A DNA stretch of 64,000 bases from Lanius collurio (taxonomy: Eukaryota > Chordata > Aves > Passeriformes > Laniidae), in NCBI GenBank assembly GCA_020086605.1, contig JACBWW010000050.1, positions 851,933 through 915,932 on the forward strand. Reading direction: 5' to 3'. Below, piece by piece: positions 27,501 to 42,500 of this stretch (positions within the stretch are counted from its first letter, which is position 1; each line of letters opens with the position of its first letter). Both the position numbers and the translations under genes were made by a program. The notes beneath the pieces were generated by a model. That model did not search any database and was not told the origin of the DNA. It worked only from the letters and a program-made list of their open reading frames with translations.

Positions 27501-30500
27501 CAGGGATGGAATGGAGGGAAAAAGGATGGGATTTTCTCCTGAGCCCAATTTGTTGGATTTGTCAGCCAGGACTAGTGTGACTCTGGCAGCTTCCAGACAA
27601 AAACCTCCACTGTAGTCAGCCTGGAGCCACCCCAAACCCTGCTACTTCACATTCAACTGCAGGAGCACAAGGATGTATTACAGGGATGTATAGATGAGAA
27701 GTGCTCTGGGACAGGCACAGGAAAGTTCAAGTGCTGTTAAAAGGATTTGTTGCCCTTGCCAACATATCTGGCCACGGCAGGGCACTTGGCTGTACTCTCA
27801 GCCATCCCTGTGGGGCTTCCCCTGGAGCCACCCTGACGAGGACAAGGGTTCACCTCGCATTGCTGAAGGCAAGGCAGCAGCAGCAGCAAATCCACATGCT
27901 ATTGGTTTATCTGGGAGTGTTCAAGCAGATGCAAGGAAGCAGCACTCACCTCTTTGGTCTCAAAGCAATCCACAGTGTAGTCATTTTTGATCACGACATA
28001 TCTATCCTTCCACTTCTTCAGGTCCTCAGCAAAGTGCAGCAGCTCTGCTTCGTACAGAACCGTCCCGGCTTCCCCCGGGGGCTACGGGGACAATGGTGAC
28101 ATTTGAGACTCCTCTGCACCACTGACCATCCTGAAGCTTTTATTTCTACATTTCCATAATGCTGCTCTGAGGGCTTTTGAGCCTTCAAATGCAATTTGGA
28201 GTCATAAACATCTCTAATTTCAGAAAGTTCTACAGACACAAGCAAATTCTTGTAGCCAAGGTGAGGAGGCAGCAGAAGAGCTCTGCCTTCCAAAACACTG
28301 CCAGATTTCTGAGACAGATTTATTTACCTTACAGCTGGCATGCTGAGTGCAAGATCAGACAATCCTACAATGGTTTGGGTTGGAAGGGACCTTAAAGATC
28401 ATCTAGTTCCAACCCCTGCAAGATGACTTGGAGTTCACCACCTCCCATTTTCCACTACATAATACAAACATTTCATTGATATGAAAAGCAGGGTTTTACT
28501 ATAAAATAGTAAATTGTTTCCTATTTATTTGTAGTACTTTTGCATCTGTGCTGTAGTAACTGATATGCCTCTTTCTGAAAGACACAGTTCTTCTATTATC
28601 CCACCTCTTACATCACACCTCACTGCTTTAGCTACTCATTTCAAGAGCATTGGAAATCCACGATTTCCTGTATGTTCAGAACATTTACATTTGTATCTTC
28701 TTAATGCTGAAGGCTGGTTCTCTGCCTTTTCCTCTAATAAAGAGACTTTTGTCTCTCTTTTTGTCTCCCCTCTAATGAAAACCAGCTTTCCATACTTTAC
28801 TCCACAGAGGGAATTATTGCTGTCTACTTTAAGGAATCCTGAGCTCCAGATAATAGGATTAATTACATTTCCTACTCAATCTCTTCCCTGAAAATATGAT
28901 CTCTGTCCCTAGATTTTGCAGAACCTTGCAACCAGCCAGAAGGAACCAGTTTTGTCCAAATGTCCAACTCTTTGTACCAGAAATTCGTGTCATGGTCCTC
29001 CTTGTCCCATGATAAGCAATTAACAAGCCCAAAATAAAGACGAATTTTCAAAAACAAAACTTCAAACCTGCACCTAGATGCAACTTTTCCATCCTAAACC
29101 GAACTGAGCCAAATCCAACATCTGCACATGCAAACTGCTATGTGCACTTGGGTCACAGATGGGAAAATCAGTGCCCTCCTACCTTGGTTTTCAGGAAGCA
29201 GGACTGGGAGTGGCGGTGCTGCTCCAGCTCCTCCTGCACGTGCCTGCAGAAAGCCACGGCATACTGGCGGCGGTAGTGGGGACTGAAGTTCTTGATGGTG
29301 GCCTCTGTTTTTCCTGAGGTGAAACAGAGATTTAAATGTATTTCATGTACATGGCTTCACAACCTGCAACACAGAACCAAGGCACTTCTCACCAGTGACC
29401 CGAATTCTTCCCTTTGGAGAAAAGGTGGTTCCAGGGTCACCTAATAGGGACCTTCCAGTACCTGAAGGGTGCCCACAAGAAGGATGGAGAGAGACTCTGG
29501 ACAAGGACCTGGAGTGACAGGACAAGGGGGAATCCCACTGCCAGAGAGTAGGTTTAGATTGGATATTGTGAAGGAATTGTTCCCTGTGAGGGTAGGGAGG
29601 CCCTGGCACAGGGTGCCCAGAGAAGCTGTGGCTGCCTCATCCCTGGGAGTGTCCAAGACCAGGTTGGACAGGGCTTGGAGCAGCCTGGGCTAGTGGAAGG
29701 TGTGGCAGAAAGTGGAACTGGATGGGCTTTAAGGTTCATCTAACCCAAACCATTCCATGATTCCATGAAAAGACCACCTGAGTGTACCAAGGGCCACCTG
29801 CTACACAGATCAGGAAACCCTTAGAGATGCATTCAGAGGGAATTTGTCCAGGAAAACATTGGGTTTGGGATTTTGTTTTTTCTTCTAAGAGCAAGCAAAG
29901 AATTCCCCAAATCCATTTCTCTAAGGAAAGATGCTCTCTACCTCTCCCTGGGGCAGGCTGCCCCAGAGCTAAAGGTGGTCAAGGGGTAAAAGGGTTTTCA
30001 AAGAGAACCAGTGACACTGATGTTCAGCCATAGGAGCCAATTTTATCACTTACTGAGATTCTAAAGCTGACTCAAAGCTCTACAAAGGATTTTTATAGGT
30101 TTAGGCACTGCAGTCTTGTCTTTGTTTTAATGTAAACATACCCTCAGTCATGCTGCAATAAACACTAATCTGGTACTGTCTCACTGTGATCAAGATCTCA
30201 CAGGTAGCAGCAACAGCAATAAACACACTGAGGTCTCACTTCTGAGAATCTTAAAACAATTTACAAGCAATTAACTCATTAACCCTACCAAAGAAATAAT
30301 GGTGCTTTGCAGACAGGGAAGTGAAGCTAAAATGAAAGGCGTGTACATATAAGTGACTGAAAGAGTCTGTAGCAATGCAAAAACCAGAACCTGGCCTATG
30401 ATCTCAAGAGCATCCCAAACACCCTGGATACTGGAGAGAGACCTTTCTTCTTGCTATTATGGGAGCTCCATGCCAAAGGAGCTTTTTCTGAGCATACAAC

Positions 30501-33500
30501 ATAGAAATGTAATTTCACATCTCAAGCAACTTTGATGCTTTCAAAATTTCAATTTGTTTTGCATCTAATTTTCTGTATGAGAAAAAAATGGTAATTTGCA
30601 AACTAAGATTTCTGAATGCCTTTATACAGACTCCTAGACCAGGACTGGTACACACCATTCCTGAAATGGAATCCATGGAAGCATTCAAGGCCAGGTTGGA
30701 CAGGGCCCAGAGCAATCTCTGGTTTAGTGGAAGGTGTCACTGACCATGGCAGGGCGTGGGACTGGATGGGTTTGAAGATCCCTCTCATCCTAAACCATTG
30801 TGGGATCCAGCTCCTCTGCTTCTACAGGTGAATTTCCAGTGTGATGCAGAATTAGATGCATCCCCCAAGTTCAGGGGCAATGCCAATGCTTCCATTCCAT
30901 AACACCACCTTTCATTCCAGCCACTCCCGTGTAACCAGCTCGGAGGGGTGAGCTGGAGCCTCCTCCTGCATAAGCACCAAGGGGATCGCTGCCTCCCACT
31001 GAACTGGAAGCCCCTTTTGCCCCACTGCTGCCCCATTCCAATCTCACACCAGCACTGGCAGACAAACCTGCCACCCTGGAGCCCTCTCCAGGCACACAGA
31101 GGAGCTGGCTCAGCGCTGGCACAGCCATCCCACTCAGCTGGAAGGGCGTCAGGAGCAGAGTCAATTCACCACTTATGTAAGGCTTTCACAGAGTTACTTG
31201 TGGAACAGCACCCAGTGACAATCTGGCCTCCAAACCTTTAGTTTTAAGATGGATTTTTGGAGACATACTGATTATAGGATGTGCTAGGGTATAATATGGT
31301 GCTGCTACAGCAGAATATCCCAGCCCTACAAAAACTAGCCTGCTTTGGGCAGAGGCATAGACTTATTCTCCAAATAAGGACAAAGTTTCCCAAAACCTTC
31401 TTTGAAGCATTTTTTTCCTCCTGGGCCCAGCCAGCAGTAGGATGTTGTTGGCCCCAGCCCCGGTGGAGTTTCCTGCTCAGGGTTTGCCCTGTTTTTCACT
31501 GCAGCTTTTTCTTTTCCAGCTCGCATCAGCCTCTTAATCTGTTAGAGAGGGCTCTGGGACACTGCACCTCACTTGACTATTGCCTGCATCCTGCAGTAAA
31601 AGCTTGTAGAGGAAGTGGGACAAAGAATAAAATTCTGGTGTTGGGAAAAAACTTGCAACAATCACAGGAAATACCTGTAATTTTGGCAAAGTCTTTCAAT
31701 TAAGGCTAAGTGGCCTCAGAAGTGTCATTCTTCACTGTCAGTACTGCTTAGATCAGCTTAAAGCATGATGACTGAAAGGAAAGAAACTCTGCCATTCACA
31801 ACATATACATCAGAAATAGGACATTCATGATGTAATTTTTATGTGCAGTCTACATTTATGACAAACCAAAACATGAATTGAGAGGCAAATGTTTCTGGCT
31901 GTTTCTTCCAATCTTTACACTACTTGTTGCAAAGGAGCTTTGCATTAAAAATACTCCTCCCTCTTAAAATTAGGAAAAAAACGTTTATTTAAAGAGATTG
32001 TGAGTGGCACCACATGAGGATCTGGCCTTGCAGGCCTTGGCTGAACAGGAATTGCAATGCTACCTGAGAGTGGGAAGCAGACAGAGACTTGATCCATTGT
32101 TCCTCAATGGACAAACCAAACTCTTTTGGTTTACAGAAAATAAAAATATGCTATCTGAAAATAAACATGATGGAAACAGTCCTGAGTAGCAGAAACTCTT
32201 CCCATGAAATGGTAACATGGGGGAACTGGAGATAAAATACTCCAGGGCAGTTGAAAAATGAGTTCCCCTAATTCTTTTCCAAATTTAGTGTGGCTGGTTT
32301 AGTCTGAGCTGTTTATGTGGAGCACGGCCAACTTTCTCACTTGGCTGCTCTGGCCAACGGCACAGCTCCAGCCCATATAAATGGGATCTGAATCCCAGCA
32401 GCTGGGATGTTTATCCTAGGAGAATGAGGAGTCTGATCAGCTGCAGGACGAGCCTGCATGCAACCTCCTGGTCCTGTGCTGGGCCAGGAGTTGGACTCAA
32501 TGAGCCCTGTGGGTCCTATCCAACTTGGGATATTCTGTAATTCCATGAACTGAAATTACCCACAGGAAAAGACAACTGTGATGGAGGTGGAAGGATTTCT
32601 GTCAAATTAACATGGCAAGGGTATTTTCCTCCTTGGCTGAGGGTTTAGATCCTGCTCCAGAATAAACTTTGCTCATGCTTCATGATGCACCTCCCACATT
32701 GCAGAACTGCCCTTGCACATGACCACAAAACTTAGCACGAATTATGATAACTCTTTTAAGACTAAAAGCAAATGTCACTGCACTGAGAAACAAGAAACAT
32801 CTACATGTTGCCCCCCTGGAAATCAGTAATCATCCCCAGATTTTTTTTTTCTTGCTTTTCCACTGCCTTTGACCTTCTTAATTGTGTCACCCACGTTGGA
32901 CGCTTGTATGTAATTCCAACTCATTGGGCCCACAGAATGGCCTCAAATACCCAACTTCATAGTGGGGGTTTCACTGCTTTTATTGAAATAACTGACATAC
33001 AGTTTTTTCAAACAAGGGGATGTTCAGCAAGTTCTCCCAGCAATGAATTCCTGCTGGTCCAGCCCCTGGTTCCCAAATGCAGCCTATCTAGCTTGCCCTG
33101 CCACACCTCCCTGCTCTCAACATGTTGCCACATGGCCAGTCGAGGTGCAGGTCAGGAAAACTTGGGGAAAAAAGGTCAGAAACAGTAACTTCTCAGCTGG
33201 CATACAAGAGAGGGATTGCTCACACTCGCAGAACTTCAGACATTTGGAAGTTAAGAATGGAAAGAGGGAAGGACTTGCCATAAAAGCTACTTCACTTAAA
33301 TACTGGTGTTTGGCAGTAAGATGACCCTTCCAAGGGTAGCAAAATATTCACAATCCTTCCCCTTCACTGCACAATTGCCTGCACTCAGCACCTTTTAGAG
33401 AAGGTTTTCCAAATATATCACAATCGGTGATATGAATCTCTTTGAAGGTCTGGGGGCTGATGTATCTTCTTACACCATTTAAGCCCCGGGGAACTTGAAT

Positions 33501-36500
33501 GTAAAAGAAGTAGATGATCTGCTGTATTAAAACAAATCCTGGACAATATAAAACCTAAAATAAGCACTGTGTGTGCTGAATGTCAGTACACCCAGCATTT
33601 CAAACAAGTAAAGCAGTGAGACAGAACAGCAACAAATGACTTTGTCTTATTTCTTCTGTCAGGCCAGGAGCAAAGCTGTCAGAAGATAATCTAAAATGTT
33701 CAGTTGATCATATGCACACAGTGCTTCACAAGCCAGGATGTAACCCACAGCTGGGGACATGCTATTAAATTATAAACTAGAAACCAGATAAACTATATAT
33801 ACTGTGTGCCCTACTGCAAATTGAGCTTTACAATTACTACTGGCAATCCATCCATCCATCCATCCATCCATCCATCCATCCATCCATCCATCCATCCATC
33901 CATCCATCCATCCATCCATCCAGTCTTATTCTCATAGCCCATCAAGGTAGCAGCAAAATGAATTAACAATATAATTCTAGTGTTCAGCTCCTGGGCTGAC
34001 TTCATCCCAAATCCAAGAAAAACACAACTCTGGTGAGGTAAACATCTGAAATTGCAGATGCTCTACCTAAGCCCGGAAAGCTGGATGTCAGTACTGGCAG
34101 CTCTGAAATGGGCTGGATGCTTGACAGGAAGAGAGGGAAGCAGCCACTCAGCATAAAAACTGTTTTTTGTCAGATCACTCCTTCACTGCAAACACCATTA
34201 TCAGTTGTTAAATGCATCTGGTAACCAGAAAACCTGTAAGAGTGATTGTGTTTGGCATATCCTGACAGTGCCCACCACCTTCCAGTGCTCTGGAACATGT
34301 GACAGTGTAGTGGCATTTACAAGTGGTTCCCTCTTTCCTACAATCTTCTTCCTTGTGCAGTACTTACAATACCACCCAGGAAGTGTTTAAGTCCAAGTGC
34401 TCCCAGACTTTATCCAGGAAGGCAATGTAAACTACTCTCTTTGTTGTTGAAAGCAGAACTCAGTTTGATCTTTATTTGTACAAACAGTATTTCAATTATT
34501 CTGAGTCATGACTTAGTTATGACAAAAAGGGATTGCAGACACAAATCCCAGGTTCTGATTTGGCAGGATCACCTCTCACAGGTTTGTTTGCACTCAGCCA
34601 ACCCCAGCAGCTCTGGTGGAGCCACCCCTCTTTCCCATGCAGGAACATGTGGTTAGCACCTGGTAAAATACTGAAACCAATTATTTATCCCAGCTTTGGT
34701 TTATATGAATGGAGACTGCTCTCAATAAAAACTTACAATTCTGTAACCCCAGTGGCGTGCACACACCCTCAAATCACCTGTTTGCCATGCTGGCAAAATC
34801 CCTGTTAGTCACCCAAAACTCAGTGCAGCGGAGTGGAGAACTCCCATCACACCTCAGATCAGCCTCTCCTCAAGTCTCAGCATACAAGCACTCCTCAGGT
34901 GCTTAGTCCATTTTCTCTATAGGAAAAAACTGGTCCTGTCTTGTGAAAAAATCAGATTTTATTTCAAGTTTGGCAGCTGAGACCATGGGTGTGAAATGTG
35001 TGCTCCACTAGAAGCAAAGCTTCTGTTTCAGAGCAAGCTAAACAAACACATTTTTAAGTTCATGTAGACATGATCCATGGCAAAGGAGGTGCCAAAAATA
35101 ACCGGCTCCATTCCAGCCTCGCAGATCTCCTGTTCTACAATTGTACCCCTATACTTTGCTCTCCCTCAAGTGCTCCTCTACATGAAGCTGAATTTTATAC
35201 TGAGATGGACAATTATCCCATAGATTTCCATAGGTTTACATACTTATATTGTTCCCAGGCAGCTTCAGGAGCATCTCATATTCAGAGGGAGCAGACTGAG
35301 ACATGCACTCCATAAAAAACCACCTATTTTGTGAAGAGTAGCTTGTGATCTAACTATGGAGCTTGCTGGTTTAAGTTAATTCTGAACGCTGTCTGATTAT
35401 TAAAAATGAAGAACAAGCAGCAGAGCACAGATCCTGCACAAACACAGAGTGGCTCTTGGGTCAAGCTCAGACTCATTCCTGCAGCTGGCTTTCCCTTCCC
35501 CTGCTCCCACTGCCCAATCCTTATTTTTGGGAGAAGGAAGATTTCACAAGTTGCCTTTGCACTTCTGTCAGGTTAAAAAATCCTAATAATCATGAATTAC
35601 ATAAAGGCCAGCACTTGTGGTTAATCAGGGTGAAACAAGCCAAGGGTTTGATTAACACCATGTCAGATAAGCTTATCTCAAAGGCTGCTGAAATCTGCCC
35701 TTTCTTGGTAACGGGATAAGAAGCAGCAACGCTCTGTCTAGAAACAATTACTCATGGTCAGATTCAACTAGAACAAGGTCTGACAATACTTTAAGTTTCT
35801 TTCACAGCACCAGAAGGACTTGGGATTTAATAACCAAATGAACGCAATCTAATTCCAGGGGGGTGGGGGGAGGGGTCATGTGAAACTAAACTATGATCTG
35901 GGGTAAATGAATTTGGTGAAGGTCAACGGTTTTCAAGTTTTGGGGTTTTTTTTTAACTCCCTGAGCCACAAATTGAGCCACTCCTGGGGACACAGACACC
36001 AGGCATGTCTTGAGCAGCTTTCTCCAACTCAGATCTCAGCACCACGTTACACGTCACAGGAGGTCACACAAAAACGTTTCTTGGGAACACTTAAACAGCT
36101 TTCCAAAAATGTAAGAGCCAGTGCTGCATCACCCTTTAAATCAGGATGACTTATTCCCCCTTCCCTCCCTTTTGGGTGACAGTTACCTCACTGCCCAACC
36201 ATCCACAAGACAACAAAAAGACACAGAGACACAGATAACAGAAATAACCATCTTCATGACATTAGTTGAAGCTTTTTCCTGGATATATATATACATATAT
36301 TTTTATTTATACAGACACACACACCTTTAAAAGATTATTTCCATGCAGTGCTTAGCATGTGCTCATACAGATATGGGAGATATTTTTATTAATTTCTTTT
36401 TTCTTAATTACTTTGCCAAATTATGCCACACTACATGGCTCCACCACAAAATTACTCCATGGATTAATGACATTGGCCAAAGCTATGAGTACACACACAT

Positions 36501-39500
36501 CTTTCCATGAGGGGATTCATTTATGCTGAGGTTTCCTTACTTAAACTGCCTTTCTTTCCTCACCAATCCAACTCCTGTCACTGCCAGCCCAGGCAGACTC
36601 CTCAGAGCACCATATTTCCCACAAAGGCATCACTTTCTAAGCACAGTAGCAGAAGTAGCCACGGCAGGATTTTATTCCATTTCTCTTCAACAAACATACA
36701 AACCCCACAAAACGAAGTAACAAAATGAGACTAACAGTAACATTGGAGCCTCTTTTCTTGCAATTTTCCTCATCAACTCTAAGGTGCTTGCTTCTCTTTT
36801 GGCTCCTGTATATACTGAAAATGAGTAAATATCATGATTTGCAAAGGATTTTCAGCTAAGCCTATGTGCAAGAAGGGTAAAATCAAGACTAATCTCTAAA
36901 CTAAACAGAGGTCTCAAAGCAAGGGCGTTTACTTTAATGACCTCCCAACATAACCACACCACTTGATTTTATCACAGGAAATAATTCCAGCCTCAGAGCC
37001 CCTTCTTGCCATTCTGAACCCTACAACACCACCTGGGTAAATACATGGATTTTAACCCAAACAAGTATCATTCAGATTTTTGAAGCCCAAGGCCATACCC
37101 ATGTGCCAGTTGTGCCAGCTGGGAACCACCTTCCAATTTCACCTGTTTTGCTTTGCTTGTGCCAACACCTCCTCACCTTGGTCCTCTGTAGGGCAGCATC
37201 TGTGAAAGGGCATTTTGAGGGGGACAAAGAGCCAACTATTTGTGAAAATCAATGATTGATTTTATTCCTCTTCCCCCTCTTTTAAAAAGGAAAAAAATAT
37301 TTATATAATATTAAGCTTCTAATAAAACTTTATAGTAAAGGAAGAGGAGTATGTAAAATTCACATTACAAAGAAATTTTTTACCCTACCTCCCACTTTAC
37401 ATCAAGCTTGAACAACAAAAATGAAAAAAGTTTTCCTTTGCAGTGCATATTTAGTCATTTGTTCAGGCTCTCACTAGTTTCATGTGAAAATACTAGAATA
37501 TGACTGCAGGAATATGTAATTGTTGTCAGATCAAAACATTGGACAGAGGATGGGAAACTTACTTTATAAAACTTAGAAGTTCCAGTGACGCTTGTAAAAT
37601 GTCTTTAATATATTATGTATTTTGTTGTTACGCATCAGGGTGATACAATGGGATCACCTTCTGATGTCACATGGACCTCGTTGGCCATGCAGATGCTACA
37701 GCAGGAATTGTTCAAGGCTGACACAACCCACAAGACAATGTTCCACAGCACTATACCGTGGTTAATCCTTCAAAGCCTTAGCTAAGACAAACTCTCCTTG
37801 CTGGTAGTCTGTTTTCACGTTCAGAAAAATAATATAATGGCTCTAAAAACATTTGCTAAATCTTTAGAAATAAACTGATTTTTAAAAAGGATTGCATTCA
37901 CACTTTGTAAGGAATACTGCCAAGCATTAAAAGGTTCTACACTCAGGCAACTGAAGGTCTCCCATTTCACAAACAAACCCTTCTCTACCTCTCCATGGAT
38001 GGTAATGTCCCTCAGGAAACCCACACTGTTCACTGGACTTCCCACTCTGCAGGAGAGACAGGCAGAGCGTTGGTGCCTCATCCTGTGGGAAAGGTTTCGT
38101 CACACAGCTGCTAAAAAGCATCAATTAAGGTACAGAGTTTACAAGACAAGTGTGTAATTATTACATAAAGCTGCTCACTCAACCCTGTGTAAGACAGGGA
38201 AAGGAAACTACAGCTCTGTGGTGCAACAGATCAGCTTTATAATTCAGATTAGTGCAGAAATGCTGGGAAGTGGTAGCACAGCATCAGCCTCCTGATGCAG
38301 GCTCCTTCAAGAAAGAGCTGGCAAAGGGAGGAAGATGCACTGATGCAGCTGGAAAGGGAGACTGGACCACATCTCCTCTCACTCCCCAGTCTTGGTCTGG
38401 TTCTCTCGCCCACACTTTACTGTGACCCTCCTGCTGCTGCTGCCCCAAAGTCCCACTTCAGGATAGGTCACAGCCTTTTGCTGTCTTCCAGCTGGGAAAT
38501 GAGTGCAAAAAGAACAGAATTGACCTCTTCCCTCGTGAAATCGATGAAACAATTCCAAAATCCCCTGCTAAACCTGGTCCAGGGACAATCCAAGGAAATA
38601 AGCAGAGAAAATGAGGCAAATGAAAACAAAAAAAAATAGGAAAGACAAATAGAAGATGGGAGATGGACCTCTGGCTGCCTGGGCTTCTCAACACAGGAGA
38701 TGTGCCAGTGGCCTCCTTTTCCCTCTTTTCTCCCATTCAAAGTAGAACAAGGCTATAATCAAGATCCCAGTATTTCCAAACTGGGAAATTAAAACTAATT
38801 CTAAACTAAATTTAGTGATATAAACATTTTGGAGTTTTTCTTTGGCCAAGCTAAAAGGACCCATTAAACTTTACTAATCATTCCTTACTTGGCAGAGTTC
38901 ATGCCTTTGATTCCTTCTAAATTAAAGCTGGGACCTGACTAATAAAAATATACCTTCTACTAGCAAATCGAGAGTAATTCCAAAAATTTTATCCTGGAAA
39001 GAGATCAAGTAAAAATCCAAACAACCTCTAACTTTCTGCAGCTGCAGCAGTATCAAAGATGAAGGATTACCTTTACAGTCCCCAGGTTTGCTGTTCCTAC
39101 AAACCACCAGTGCCAGCAACCCACATCAACAGAGTCAGAAATACTCCCAGGTCACAAGGGCATAGATTAGGGGGATTTAAGGAAAAAGGGAAAACAAAGA
39201 ACTGTATTCAGAGAGAATTTGATGTCAATGCCACAGAGGACACACACAAAGGAAGACTCCTCTTACAGTCTCTCCTGTGCATGTGTGGGGTTTAAGGCCT
39301 CTTTGTTCCAGCACACTGTTCAAAAGTATTTATTTTCTTTTTCAGGCTGCTATTTTTAACCATAACTCAGAGAAAGGCCAGACCCCCACTGAGTGTCTGA
39401 CTGCAGCTCCCAGACAGGCAGAGCCACAGTGTCACTTGCTGTGATGGGAAGGTGGTGACACACAGCTCTGCAGGTTTGAGTTGCCTTGTGTCCCTCCATG

Positions 39501-42500
39501 GGGTTGGTTTCACCCAAGTCCACTTTTATTCAGTGCAGTCAGCTCAGAGGGGCTCCATCCAGCCACAGGACATGCCAAGTGCTGTGCATTATTCCTCTTC
39601 CTCTTGGACCACTTTCAGTTCCTCAAGCACTCATGAAAGCATCACTGAGAAGACAATGGGTACCACTGGTGTTTGTTTTCTCCATTTCTAAGAGGACTTC
39701 CCAGAAAGAAGCTCCACTCAGCTATTGTCCCTCTCACTAAACCTGTGCTTTTCTGAGGCTCTTTGACCACTCGGCTCTTCCGCCCCAATGTTTCAAAGCT
39801 CCTTTCTTCTTGGAAAAAAAAAAGGAGATAATTTGCCTCATTTCCTCTCCATTTATCTTTCACGTTCAAAAGGGTTTGTGACTATATGACTTGAAAGGAA
39901 AAAACCAAATCCAAACCACGTTCTCCCTGTGCTGTGTTTGTACAGTGGGGCCACGTGAGGTCTGGGCTCAGAAAGGCAGCTGGGCAGGTTATTATTAAGA
40001 AGAGGAAATTTGTTCCTGAGAATTTATTGGGAAATGGGTCGGTGAGAGTTCTCCTGCTGGCTCACAGAGACCCTGTGCCTCTCAAGGCCTTCATGGCCCT
40101 CCATGTACAGACACACCAAAAGACCCTGCCTGTACACCAGGACCTTTGGATACACCTAGCCAGAAGATGTTCAAGGCTTGCTTTATATGCATGGTGGCAA
40201 TGCTTCAGTCAGTGCATTTAACAGTTGCTTTCATTGCTGTTGCCTTTGTCTGTCTGGGTATGGAGCTCCAGTTTTGGAAGTCTCAGCTCTTCCATCAAAG
40301 GTCTCTTTTAAATTCTCCCCATCAATCCAGTCCGAGCTCCTGCCACTGTGGATGCTGATACATTCTCTCTTTCTAGAGAAGAGTATGTTTCACTTGTCTG
40401 TATCAAAACTTAAATTCTTCATCTGTCTGTGTTTTGCAAAATGCTTCATTCAGGGCATCAAGAAAAAAGCAGCCTTAAGAATGCAATGTGCAAGAGCTGT
40501 GTGCTAAGGGTATTATCTGGCAAATTTATGTATATCAGATCACATTTTCACTTTGTGAATACAGAAGTAATCAATAGTAGTGCGACTTTAAACATATTTA
40601 GCCCCCTGTCTAACAATGCACATTTTGAGTCTGATCCAAACCTGAATTCCTCCAAAGGCTGCCTGCATTTCCTCACTAGAGCTACATTTCAAGCCATGTT
40701 TGCATTTTTCAAGGGTAGCTTAAAGGCAGCTGTGGCTTTCTGAGAAACAAATACAGGGAAAACCACATAAACCCATGTTCTATCTTCATTTGAGCTGATG
40801 GGACTTCACCAGCCTGATGAGATGAAAGATGAGCCCTGAATTCTATGAAATATTTTCTCACTTAATAGCATCCAGTGTGGCTTCAAAACACCCTCAAGAG
40901 CCCCTAAATCCACAACAACCTTTTCTACCCCTTATTCCTACTCCCAAACACCTTTACTATACAATCATCCCTTCCAACAAGACGCTGCTCAGGCTGTGTG
41001 CTCCTCATGCAATAGCAGAACTTTTCACTACCCTGAGACACTGTTTCTCTGCTCTTTGCCCTTTCAAGCATCTCTGAGCCAACGGTTTCACCAACTGTTT
41101 CACCACAGGTTTTGCATAAACCCAGCAGCTTCACGCAAACAGGCAGGCTCTTGATTAAGGAAAAAGCAGAGCAGTGAAAAGGGTGACAGAACAAGAACAG
41201 GCCAGGAATTCTGGAAAAGTGTGCTCACAAAACCCACCAATATGATTCATGGGGTTTTTATAATCTCCAGTGAATAAAAACATAGTGTTGAAAAAAATGC
41301 ATCTTATGGTCTCTGCTCTACTGTGAGCTTTACTAGCAAAAGTGCACCAAACCTTCAAAAACAAGCGAGTCAGGCTGAACATTCTGGCTCCAAAGGTTTG
41401 GGCTTAAATGGAGTCAGGACTTTTTCTCTGCAAGTCTCAGGAATGCCAAGGTCAGGACAAAACACAGGCCTCAGATTTAACATCCTGGTTCCCAATTCTG
41501 CTTGCAGGCAGGTCCCTCTGAGGGACAAGTGCCTTAGCCAACAGCCACAAATCCACAGTCCAGGAGATCACAGTCTTCTCAGCCCTTCTGAACAAGTAAC
41601 GAGGTCAGGTCCTTTTATTGTAATTATTTCCCCTTTAGAAGCACCTCTGGCACTAAGAAGATACACACATGGAAAATACAAAGGCATTTTTCAAAATTAC
41701 TTTTGCTGCCACCAGTGTGACGCAACTCCTCCTCTTTCCAGAACAATTGGTACCAGTGCTAGGTGGGTGGTCAGCACCACTGAAGCCAAGCTGAAGCTCT
41801 GCATGCCAAGTGACATTCTAAAACCTACAATTTCTGTTTGCGTGTATGAAAAATATCTGTTTAGTGTGCTTAAGAAGAACCTGCTGAGAGAAACACGAAA
41901 GCATCAGATCTTACCTCATTCAAGAATGACTGGTACAGAGCAACACCAACAGTCAGAGATCATGCAGGCCCTGCCTTCCAGACTGAGCAGATACCCCGAC
42001 ATACTTTTTGAACTCTTAATCTCTGAGGGTTCCTTGGATTTGTAAAATACCGTATCTTGAAATTGAAAGAAAACACAGAAATGTGCTCAAGACACACCCA
42101 CCATACAGAAGTAAAACTGTTTCCTGAGCCAGCAAACATGGCTTGGTTTTTTAAAAGAGGTATTTAAATGAAAATAGAAATCTCTTAAGTGAACTAGGTC
42201 CACTTTTTTTTGCAAATCTGCTCTGGCAAACTCATTTTTTGAACCTACACTCTTCTTTGCTGGTCGACTGTATATAAATTGCATATATTCTGATTAACAT
42301 TATTCAGCCCAGAATAATTACACATCAGAGAGATGCCTAATAAGCTCATCTTTAAACTCTGCAGAGCTAAAAAAAGATCCCAAGCATATTTTATGAATAT
42401 AGGATGGCATCATCTGACAGATATATGGCACAATCCATTTTATTGTGGTTGCAAACAAGAGCCACATGAATTAATGGGCTTGTCTTTGCATTATTCAGGA

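Noticed and set aside
33811..34005. Minus-strand ORF with a WMDG repeat
   Set aside because: Direct translation of the (GGAT)n microsatellite.
41323..42045. 240-codon plus-strand ORF in intron 1
   Set aside because: Unusually long for intronic DNA, but the peptide has no recognisable domain, no promoter or poly(A) context, and no supported splice sites. Probably chance; a tblastn search would settle it.
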